Assembly (NCBI GenBank): GCA_037176845.1
Contig: JAYKXP010000315.1
Location: 1-27,593 of the forward strand
Source of the DNA: Paramarasmius palmivorus
Taxonomy: Eukaryota; Basidiomycota; Agaricomycetes; Agaricales; Marasmiaceae
Length of the DNA: 27,593 nucleotides
Direction of reading: 5' to 3'
Under the pieces are notes generated by a model. That model had not been told where the DNA came from, made no database searches, and saw only the letters and a program-made list of their open reading frames with translations. Below are positions 1 to 10,105 of the stretch, one piece after another. Each line of letters begins with the position of its first letter. The stretch's first letter is position 1. Position numbers and translations under genes: made by a program.

Positions 1-9
1 AGTCTCGAT

Positions 10-104
10 CCAGACCTCCGGGGTTAACTCTTTTTTGGGAGAATTTCGAGGTTTTGTTTTGTTTGGTCGTTTCTGAGGGCAGAGTTCGTAACCCGGAGGT
101 CTGG
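10..104. repeat. Inverted repeat (hairpin) upstream of the DUF6589 gene
   Basis: The arm at 10-28 (CCAGACCTCCGGGGTTAAC) is the near-perfect reverse complement of the arm at 88-104 (GTAACCCGGAGGTCTGG), with one extra G in the left arm. The loop of about 59 nt is T-rich (runs of TTTTTT and GTTTTGTTTTG). This could be a foldback or MITE-like end or a terminal inverted repeat remnant. No second copy was noticed elsewhere in the window. Confidence 0.6.
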
Positions 105-432
105 TGCAATTTTGCCGCGGCACCCTCCCTCGGTGACATTGTGTCACAAAGTTGTCTCTGCCCGCCAAAACTTGAGATGCTAATAGTGCCGTATCCTTGT
201 ATATACATGCCGCGCGAATAATTTATCTGTAAACTAGAATCAAGAATACATAATTTCAAGTAGTTTTTGGGAGCGCAGATGGTCCAGTGCACTATTCTGC
301 GTTTTGACAACCCCTATCCGACAGTACTGTGGTCGAACATGGACCGTCATTAAGCGCCTGCCGCGCAACTTGACCGACTACTACATCTTGCGTTCTATTC
401 ACTTTCTCCTGTCATACTATCCCCAGCATCTC
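105..432. other. 5' flank of the DUF6589 gene
   Basis: No gene is supported here. An open frame continuous with the DUF6589 gene extends back to 304 but contains no ATG before 433. I see no certain TATA box or other site. Confidence 0.4.
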
Positions 433-3268
433 ATGTCATTTACTCATAATTCAACAATTCAAGATGATTCACACCATACTTTTGACTGGAACACCGTGCA
501 AAACCTCAAGCCGAACGACATTGAAGAAGATTTCAGTTGGGATGATTTTCAATGGGATGACCTCCGTGATGAAGATTGGGAGAGATTAATGGGATCGTAC
601 ACAGAAGGATATGATCCCAATGCAAGTGATTCAGATATGGAGCCTGAGGATGATCCCGAGGATGTAGAGATGGATGATGGGGCAGATGATGACACGGAGG
701 AAGAGCATGAGACCATATATGTGCAGAGAACAAGGTTGTTGAAGGAAAGGCTGGCCTCGCATCCTGAACGACCAGCGAATGCAAGGGTGCGACGGGTTCT
801 TGAGGTGTTGGAGGAGGAGGATATGGATATAGCAATATTCCTCGATCTATTGAGCTGGGGAGATTTGTCGTGTATACAAGATTCAAAGGTCCAATATGCA
901 TGATCAGCACTGCTCAACAGTCAAGAGCTATCTGGTATACTGCAAAGATGGGCCCGACCGCCACGATCCAGAAATCAGAAGAAGAAAAGGGCAAGTGGAG
1001 GTAGAAGGGCCTTGGTTGATTTTGCGAGAGAAGTTATTCGGGAGGCTGGTGAAGACGAACTACGAAGAATATCCCCTCCTCTGCAGACACCCTCAGTAAT
1101 CGATGTCAAGGTTGAGAGCCTGACAAAGTTTGACTTCGAATCCAAACGAGAAGACTTTATCCATGATGCTCCTATCCTCTCAACGCTCATTGAAGAGCTT
1201 GCTGTACCACCCCATCGACGTCATGCAAAGCGGCCAAGAAAGAGCGACTCAAAGGTGAGAGGATCAATCTCGCAACGCTTCTGTTATCTGTACTTATCTC
1301 AATGCAGATGCTGGTCTTGATTTTGTCGCTCTTAGCTTACAGTCGCAACCATCGGAACAATAGCCTTCAGAAGATGCTCGCCGTCTACTTCAAGTTCCAA
1401 GGAGCTAGTGCCAAAGCGTTTGACACGCTACATGCACTAGGGCTCACAATGAGCTTCAAGTGGACGACAGAGGCCGTACCGCGTATGTCACAGCTCAAGA
1501 TGGGCAAAGTCCGTGTAGTACTCAGAAGAGGACGGCATGCTTGGCAGCTCACGTATGACAACCTCGAAATAGCATTCCGAGTGTTCTCGAAACGTATCCT
1601 CAACCTTGACGAGTTCATGAGTGGCACTGCCTGCACAGTCTACATACGCCCATCCGCTATCCCACTCCCACCTGAAGCGAATCGTTTACTCAAAGAGAAG
1701 CGTGCTGAAGGACTTCGTAACCCCCTTTCCGGGCTCGATTTCTTTCGCTTGGCCAACGAGGCCCAACCATTCATCGATACACACGCGGAACACATAATCC
1801 TCGAGTACCTACTCCAAAACCCCGACTTCGATCTCGACTCATATGAATGGAAGGGTGACCGTGTGCTCACTGCACCTCCTCCTGTTCGCCAGCTTCCAAC
1901 TGGCACAGAACACATTACTGAGCAATATCTCCTCGGTACAGTGCCTCAGTCGGAAGCTAGCTATGAGGATCACATCAAGCTAATCCCTGAATGGCTATCG
2001 CAACTAGAGCTCAATTCAGACGATACACGAAGAGACATTGCCGATAATTGTCTCCTCTTTTTCATTGGCGATCAGCTCACCGTTAGCCGTCTTCGAGGCT
2101 TGTACAAGCAACGTGCTGAAGATACTAACTCATTTGAACGATACGATTGGCTAGTGTCACCGTTCGGCTGGTTTCACTTTGCGATGAATGCTGCCGCCAC
2201 ATACTACAAGCAATACCTCGGAAGCGACAAAGGAAAAGGGCTTAAAGCATCATTCAACCTCCTGGAACGAAAGGGCCTTAAAGTCCAGACGAAGGGTGTC
2301 TCTCATCATCATCTCAATGAGGCTCTACATCATATCAGCGAGGCTCACATTCTAGAGTGTTGGCTAGTTGAAAGCAAGCTCTCGCAAATCTCCGATTTAC
2401 GATCGCTGAAGCCAAAGGAGCTGAAGTCAATCGCCGCCCGCATCCGAGACCAACACGCATCGTTGCGCGCTCTCGATTCAATGAGGAGCCAACCGGAGAC
2501 TACTCAAGACGAAGTCAAAATGCATTTCACGATGTTTCTTCGGGACATTATACCGTATCTCATCCTCCGACGTGCTATGAGTAGCGGGGACGTCGGGATG
2601 CTTGAAAAGCTCATTCCAGGCTTCCTCCCTCGCTTTCTTGGTGCAGGTCATGGAAACTATGCAACAGAGTGTATCGAACTGTTGCAATGTCTTCATAGAG
2701 AGTGGCCACATGAAGTAGCGTGAGTAAACATCTGTCTCTATTTCGGTTGAACTTACAGCATCTATTTCAGAGAATATGTTCGCCTAAATTGCTGGCTTTT
2801 GACATCAAATGGCCGAACTTTTCTTGCCTATGATCACGCTCAAGAGCATAACATCAAGGATCTAAAAGTAACGTCGCCACAGTAGTCAATCTTGTGGCAA
2901 TAGCAATACTGACATTCAAACAGGTCACATATCGATCTCAGGGGCCACATATCGACTGGAAGTATCTGAAGATGCTTCACCCAGCAATACCTACGATACG
3001 AAGCGTTGCCGATCATATTGAAAACCAGTTTGAGACCTATACGCGGGGTAAACGCCATACCGTTCCAAAAAAGGAAGCTGATGTGCGTCGACTCCTTGAA
3101 GCCTACCACGGAACTCATACACAAGAGAGAGGCAGAAAGATAGGCAAGAAAGATAAAGGCAAAGACTTTCTACATCATGGTGTTCACGAGTTACTGTATG
3201 GCAAATGGCTTTCAGATTGGCATGATGGAAGGTATTTTGTACGAGCTACTTCTGAGGAATGGGATTAG
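433..3268 (+). CDS. DUF6589-domain protein, interrupted by an in-frame TGA
   Basis: Exons 433-1254, 1308-2719, 2771-2867 and 2924-3268 (introns of 53, 51 and 56 nt) give 892 codons. An acidic N-terminus (FSWDDFQWDD, then a D/E-rich stretch) leads into the DUF6589 region. Hallmarks are GDQLTVSRLRGL near residue 527, AGHGNYATECIELL near 720, a WPHEV segment at the second exon's end and SPAIP-like LHPAIPTIRSVADHIE in the last exon. DUF6589 proteins are abundant in Agaricomycetes, often in repeats; their biochemical role is not known to me. Codon 157 (901-903) is TGA inside the otherwise conserved segment QYA-stop-SALLNS. No intron with matching phase removes it, so the gene is probably a recent pseudogene unless the base is a sequencing error. 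Its 3' end converges on the helicase, 59 bp away. The start at ATG 433 is the first in frame. Confidence 0.8.
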
Positions 3269-3327
3269 ATACGAATTTGTACTCAATATATACTGTGAAC
3301 ATATTGGAATAAAGGACAATATTTACA

Positions 3328-5310
3328 TTATAAAGCTTCGCTATAACTAAAAGAAGCAGATGTGCTGGTATCAGTAGTAGTATGTGGATAGGGAGCTACA
3401 GTATGTGGCACTAAGGGATGGGATGGTGTTGGAGTCATAATGACATCGTTATACCAATTAGCACGGGTACCAAAAAATGAATGGTGTATAAGAATATTAG
3501 GTGTAGCTGCTGGAGTAGATGAATGAGCCCCAAGTGGTGTACGAGGCACATTAGAGTTTGCCGGCTGTGATGGTGTGTGAAACGTGTAGGTGCTTTGAGA
3601 TGGTGCAGGTGACGCAGGCATTATGTTTTGAAGCTCGGCTCGGTACTTTTCTAGATAGGGAGGAGGCTAATCCAGATTTGACGTTAGTACTATGGTCAAT
3701 ATCATGATTAAATGGACATACATTTGGCTTTCGACCTCGACGATGAGGGTCACTAATTTTCTGAAGATATTGTAAGCATGTGTTTCGTTCTTGCTCTCGT
3801 GTCTTTGCTGCCTTCGCTTCCTGTGCGGCTTTCTTTCTCGCAGCTTCTTCTGCAGCCCGCACAGCTCGCTCCTGAGCTTTTTCTGCATTTTTCCTAACCC
3901 TATCCTCTGCCTCTTGAGCCTTCTCAGCCTTTCGGGCATCCTGCCGTGCCTTCTTTTCCGCACGCTTCTGCTCCTCCTGTGCATCAATCTCCTTGTCTGA
4001 CCGTTGGATCTGTAAAAGGACCTCTTCTCCATGACACTCAACAAAGAGCCATGGTATAGAGATCATGTTCTTGATATCCTCGGCGGACTTGATGTCGGAA
4101 TTGGACGCGAGTGAGGTAATGAGATTGTCAGGAAGCAGAATCTCTTCGGTGAAAGGACTTCGAGCATAAACCAGAGCCATCGTACGTCTCCGCCACCGGA
4201 ATAAAGTATCCTTTGCTGATTTCAGTCGTCTACCAGCGCGGCGGCGATACTTTGGCTTTGAGGCAGTGGCGGGTGACACCATGGGCCGTTTGCCGTTGAC
4301 GTTAGTTGATCTTGACGGAGAGGAGTGTGTACTGCTGACAGCAGATGACGATGGTGTTGGTGTTGAGGGTCGGGAGGGGCATATCGAATCCAGATTTGCC
4401 GCTTGGCTCTCAAGAGCAGAAGGTGAACCTAGAGGGTCTCGTCCCTCACATAAGTCACAGCAGGTACCAAGAGGATCTAAAAACAGACTTAGTATCCAGT
4501 TTCTATCAACGGAGCTTGTAACTCACTTGATGTGCGTGGTGGATTATCAAAATGGGAATCAAGAATTTGGCGCCGGCATGATCCAATTCGAGCAGTAATG
4601 TACCGCCGAACGGCAGGGTCTACCTTCATCTTCCATTCTTTTCCCTCATTCTCTTCGTCATCCACCAACTCTAGGACCTCAGGCTGAGGCTGCTCATATC
4701 CTTCTAGATCTAGCTCGTTCTCCAATTCTAGATCTCCTGCTCCCTCACCTAGTCCCTCGTCCTCTCCTTGTTGAACGCTGGTGTCCTCAATAGCAGGAAT
4801 AATATCGGTGTTATCGCTTGAACTATTATTTGGTGGTTTCTTCTTCCTCTTTCGCACTCGCTGATACGCTGCCTTGGGAACAAGCATGACTGCTCGAGAA
4901 AGCAAGTCTGGTGTCCGTCCTGCTCGTCCAGCACGTTGTGTATAGACCTCCAATGAGCTCGGGAGGCCAAACTGAAGAACAACATTGATGTCTGGAATGT
5001 CTGTACCCTGATAAATGGCTAGCCATTCAGTATACATTAAGTACAAAGGTAGTTTGAAGCTTACCATACTTCCGATCTCAGTCGAAACCAGTATCTTGAT
5101 TTTACCTTCCCGAAACTTCTTCAGCTGCTTCTTCTTCCATTTACCCGAGCCCCGTGCATGAATGTAACCAATAGCCTTTTCAGCGGCATAGTTATAGCGC
5201 TTTCGCAGCTCTCGACAGACTACCATCGCCTGATCAACCAGCCTTGGAGTCTCCATTGATGGATCAAAGTTGGCAACTACCATTGTGCAGTGATCAATCC
5301 ACAATGGCAA
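3328..5310 (-). CDS. 5'-truncated RecQ-like DEAD/DEAH helicase (second RecA domain and C-terminus)
   Basis: Exons on the minus strand are 5310-5065, 5007-4527, 4476-3722 and 3666-3328; phases close and give about 606 residues. Residues 1-150 are a helicase C-terminal (RecA2) domain: GYIHARGSGKWKKKQLKKF, KILVSTEIGSMG, TDIPDINVVLQFG and the motif VI arginine cluster YTQRAGRAGR. A long acidic insert follows, then the CRRQILDSHFDNPPR and CCDLC elements typical of basidiomycete RecQ-like helicases (zinc-binding-like). Then comes an SPFTEEILLPD region, a strong Ala/Glu/Lys/Arg coiled coil, and a Pro/Ser/Thr tail. The Walker A, DExH and entire RecA1 domain are absent. Upstream (5311-5516) the frame meets TAA at 5352-5350, and no other helicase ORF follows. 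The last intron (3721-3667) carries a TACTAAC branch point. It cannot act as an ATP-driven helicase as it stands. The first codon of the open segment at 5310 is TTG, so no genuine start is assigned. Confidence 0.8.
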
Positions 5311-5516
5311 CTGCCAAACCCAAATAAGGTAGAACAGGGAAATGAATGCTTAAAAAGGCACTTCACGGAATTGAACAACAGACCTTCAACAACCAACTAA
5401 GTTGCGAAGATTATCCACTACACCAACAAGCCTACTAATGATTACTATAGTACGACTCTAATTATGATGTAAAACACATCACATTGATATACATATAGCA
5501 AACTACAGTATGAAAA

Positions 5517-8500
5517 CTATGCATTGTTGCGACCTTCTTCTCCTCCATCTTCCACCTCACCGTCATCATCAAGCTCTTCTCCGCTGTATTCGTCGTCTAG
5601 TACTTGATCATTCGGCTCTTCATCCTCTTCATGCTCATCCTCCAAGTCGTCACCGCCCCTTACCAATGGTTTATTCCACAACGCGAGGAATTTCTCTCTG
5701 AGCGCCCGTTGAAGAGCTGCCTGAGATAATGCATATGCTCTACGACCTTCCCTCTCTGAACTCCGTTCACCTTCAAAGGCAACTGCTGCATTCATCTCCC
5801 ATTGTTCTGCCTTCCATTCCAAGTAGGCGGCCGTACGACGCATCTCCTCCTTCAGTAACTCCACTTCTTCAGTCGCTCGCTTGGCCCTTGCGCGACTCTT
5901 GCACCACTCGGAACGGAGGATTTCATTGTCGTTTTCATCCGCGCCGTCTTCAAGCTGCAGCTGACCTCCGGCGGTCCAAATCCACGAGAGTCCTTTCCGT
6001 GTCTCGCCGGTGCCATGTTTCGAACGATGTTCCCACTCAGTGCGATCGGGGTGAATGAGTGACATTGCTTCCTCGCCATCTTCTGGTTCCGGCGTCATGA
6101 CTCTGCTCCTCTTTATTCCTTCAGCTTCCTTCGACTTCACATCTTCCTTTCTTCGTACTGACATCAACTCCTCCCAGTACTCCTCATCTTCCTCCTGAAT
6201 CTCCTGCTCACGAGTTCCTGCCCTGCCAGGCCCCATTCGAACTGTTGCTGGGTCCCTATAGCTCCTTAGGTCTTCGTCTTTCAATACTCGCAACGTCTTC
6301 TCCCATGCACCCGAACCCTCAAGCCCCATATAAGCCAAACGAGCCTTACGATATCTGTCGGCGAAACGAACCAATCGCGAGACAACCTTGTCTATGATTT
6401 CCCTTGCCTTCCCTGACTCGCGTTGTCCTCGAACATTGGAGTTTTTGAAGCGAGTCATGCGCGTCTTAACCCGCAGGACGTGACGCACGCCTTTCAGCGA
6501 ATCATGGCATCGAGCCTTCTGGAGCTTCTTCTCGACTTGCGCCAATCCAGGTACACAAATCTTCGATTGCTCGTTTACTGGTACCTCGGATGGCAGCCAG
6601 ATCTTGATATTCTCTGGATCAACATCGGATGGGTCTTCGTTCTCCTGTGTGCGCGAGAGATAGTGCGACAATCCCGGCATATAGATCGAGCGAACTTCGT
6701 CGAACGTCTTGACGCGATTGCGAAGTGCACATCGTTGATCGTTGATCTGTCGAGCTTGGCGAACAGTAGGCTCCCGTTTATGCTCCTGAATCGTTTGTCG
6801 AAGTTTGTCCCTTGGATTGTATGAATGCAGGCTTTGTACCAGAGAAGAAGATGCGTACTGATCATCGCTCAATGAAAGCCCCAGCTTTACGAACCCTGCT
6901 GCGTCTACAGAGTGGTATTGCACACCTCCAGCCCGAACTCTCTCTTTCTCTTCCTCTGCAAGCTCGGCGAGTGCTTGCTCCTCTCCTAGAACTACTCGAA
7001 CCAGATCAGAGAAAGGAATACAGAGTAGCAAAATCACGTACATTCTTCCTTGACTTTGAAGGGATTAAAGACATTACTCTTGGGAAATAGTGCGAGCTCC
7101 CATTTCACACACATCTTCTCCCATTGCTCAGTCAACTCTGGTGAAAGGTTCTTCGTAAGCCCGGCATGTTCCTTTACCAGACGTTCTTGATCTTTTTCTG
7201 CCTCGTGTAGGCGGCGTTTCAGTGTTGAGCCTGACATTGTAATTAGCTTTGAGAAACTGGCGACAGGCCGAAATTACGCACCCATATTGATGTATTTATC
7301 CCAATTCCAACCTCCAATTTTTGATTCAATATAGTCCTCGCGAGACCCCGGCCCCATGGTCTTCGTCGCGTTCCCGAGATTGTTATGCTCACCCCAAATG
7401 CGCTCCATGCCCTCACCATCCGAAAAACCCGCACCCCATATATAGTTAAGAGAAAACTGTTCATGGTCCTCTTGGTTGTGACCAGGTTCGTGTAACTTGC
7501 CAATACCAGGAGTCATTCGCAAGGCCTCGTTGACCACGATATTGGAAGGCCAAGTCGCGATTCTTGAGACCAGATTGACGAACCATTGGCAAGCAACATC
7601 GTAGATTGCAAGCAGGTATAGTATCTGGAGAAATGTTTCGAGTGCTTTGCCGAATATATAATCCATGGCGCTATATCTAAACCCTGTCAGCCTTCGCTTC
7701 ACGACCTTCAAAATTAGCTTACCGTTCGCCTTTGTGCAAATTCCCTAGCCGGAGCAACATGTCTGAACGTCCGCAACAGACGCCGCCTACACCTGTATAG
7801 CGCAATCCTTTCGAGAACTTCGTGTTCTGTTTGGCTAGGGCTGCGAGTGGTACGCAGTGATTTATCTGCAGACCCAGTTAGTTCCGTGTAAAGAAACCTT
7901 GGGCATCGTATACTTACTGCATCCTGATCACCCTTGCCTAAAGTCCACGCTTCATATGGTTCCCGCTTGACAAAGTAACCCCGACCGTCAGTGAACGAGG
8001 GATCCCGGGAATGCGATGACACCTTTTGTTCTTTCAGTCGGAAGTTTGCGTCAAGGCACAGAATAAGTCGGTAGAGATAACTGCAAATGTAGATCAGTTT
8101 GTGTACATTCTCAAATTATGCTTAACTGACGTTTTAGACAGCTCCATTTCCCAGCCATTCGGGAGGTTGATGCCAGGGTGTGGGCATGAGGGGCACGCCA
8201 CCACGAGGTCTCCTTCGCTAGAAGATGCTGCAACGCCTTCAGGTTTATGGCCCGCTCCACTCCACATCAACATCTTCAAGTGTCACCACTGCCGAATCAT
8301 CCGGAGCAGCTGTCGGTATCTTGACTTAGGTAGAGAAAGTCCAGTGCTGTCCGTCAACTTTTCTAGTCCTCTGTAAAAATCGTATGTTGAGCCCTTTGTG
8401 GTATACGAGTTGAGATGAAGAGACTCGAGGAAAGCAAAGGTGGCCACTGTTGTGATTCGCCCATCAATCACGGAAGCTGGGTAGAATCCTCTTCGAAGGA

Positions 8501-9506
8501 GCTGTATGAACTGCGGCCGCTTTTTTGAAGGGCAATTGTAGTAAGAGATCTGGACTTGGTGTAAGCCGTTGGTATGGAGGACGAGTAATTTCGAGTGACA
8601 AGGGACCGGGTTGGTACATGTCATGCTCAGATGATTGAGCTGAATCGTTAGGCCAATCGTCTTCAAGCTGGATCGAATAAAGCGTTCCCCGTTCCATTCC
8701 TGTATTTGAAAGTTAGCTGAGCCTTTGACTACGTAAACTAACGCTCACTTCGATAAGGTGCAACGGGTTGAGGCGGTGACGACGCAAACAGCAACGCTGA
8801 CATACAAGGTCACCGAGGAAGCACTCTTTGCAACGAAATCTCGCAGCACGGTCCTCTTTCTCGACCCCGGATGGATCCATGCCTCTGCAATCGTTGCACC
8901 GTGCCTGGTGTTTGCAATCCCCTCGACCTTTTGTTCGAATAAGTTCGTTTAGAAATTCCTGGCGATGCTTGAGATACCAGAACTGGTTGGGCCGTCGCTG
9001 TGTATGAATGAGCGGCAGCTTGTTTAGGTCATAATATAACTCACGGCACGCCAGGTTTTCCGTTTCCTTTTCTTCTCGGTCGGCTTTTGATTCCCTTTCC
9101 TCTGCTTCCGCTTTCCCTTTCCCTTAATGTCTGCCTCCTCGTCCTCCTCCTCCTCCAATATACCACCAGACTCTAGCTCCAGGAAACCATCCGACGAGGA
9201 CGCGAAGCCTCCTTCAGAAAGCCATTCGGTGCCGTCAGTGAAATTATCTGGCAACGCGGTGTCATCGTAGCACGAGTTAGACGGCCCTTGGATGTCGTCC
9301 TCGGTGAACGGTGTTTCTTCAGCCCATGTTGACCAATGTTCGCCTTCCGACCAATGTGAGCGTCCTTTTCCTGGCGACCTGTGAACAACTTTGCTGCGAC
9401 CAGAGCGAAGGAGTGTAGATTCACGAGCTGGGATGGCCTCGATATCCTGTTCAAGGAAGAGTCGGTCATGGTAAGACCTCTGCCCTTTTCCGCGCTTTTT
9501 GCTCAT
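5517..9506 (-). CDS. KDZ-family transposase with CxC2-type cysteine cluster, interrupted by one in-frame TGA
   Basis: Minus-strand exons are 9506-9045, 8997-8749, 8699-8131, 8080-7918, 7865-7723, 7676-7282, 7230-7042 and 6994-5517, about 1215 codons; introns are 46-52 nt and all phases close. In order: a basic N-terminus (MSKKRGKGQRSYHDR) and acidic stretch; a cysteine/histidine cluster near 182-228 (CKHQARCNDC, CKECFLGDLVCQRCCLRRH) and 265 (CTNPVPCH); CPSCPHPGINLP near 405; LYRLILCLDANFRLK near 430-443; TGVGGVC and GNLHKGER near 495-529; YSAMDYIF and YDVACQW near 530-560; FSDGEGMERIW near 614-622, followed by MGPGSRED and GGWNWDKY. These are the RNase H-fold transposase motifs of Kyakuja-Dileera-Zisupton elements, with acidic residues present. 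Codon 376 (8285-8283) is TGA between QW and HLKML, where the family normally has arginine. The C-terminal third is charged and ends in an acidic tail. ATG 9506 is supported by the typical basic start. Confidence 0.88.
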
Positions 9507-10105
9507 GGAGGTGTAACGAAGAAAGTCCGTATCACGTGTAAACCTGGGTAAACATTCAACAAACACAATGCGACACGATGGGATGGAGTACTCACTTCGA
9601 TTTGTTGAGAATATTGTGAAACCCGCAGTATGGCAATTGAGGAGGTGCTTTGGGGGTAGAAATTGGTCGAATACCTATTGCTGGTGGAATATTTTCGGGT
9701 TAAGAGAAGACCTAGGGACATAGTAGTAGCGTAGCAAGTCACCTCAGCGAGGGTTCGCATTCCCCAATCTAATCTTGCGCTATGGACTTCGAGACCTTCA
9801 TCCACCAGGGTCGGGGTTTCCAGTATTCATTGTCCAGGTCGATGCTCGAGGAATTCTTCAGAGCCACGACGATATGCAGCAGGGGAGGAGGAACAATAGT
9901 CGCGTTATGATGGATAAGTGTAAACGCAAATCTGATTCAATGAGTTTACAGCGTGTACTTCACGTGACGAATTGCCAGGAAAAATTTCTTGTATTCAATA
10001 CGTGCCAAATGAAACTAACTACTCGAGAACAGATAATAGGTAGCCAAAGAATACACGAACAAAACCCAACAATGTGAGTGACGACTACAGGTAACAGTAT
10101 ACTAC
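9507..10105. other. Gap between transposase 5' end and F1 3' end
   Basis: About 600 bp. It must hold the promoter of the transposase gene and the 3' UTR of F1. Short open frames here have no codon structure or known motif, and I see no clear terminal inverted repeat. Confidence 0.4.

Noticed and set aside
869..907. Short intron that would remove the DUF6589 TGA
   Set aside because: GT..AG choices here are 19-38 nt and put the downstream frame out of phase.
5510..6824. Several plus-strand open frames over the transposase C-terminal exon
   Set aside because: They are antisense to a long exon with clear KDZ-type protein sequence and have no motif of their own.
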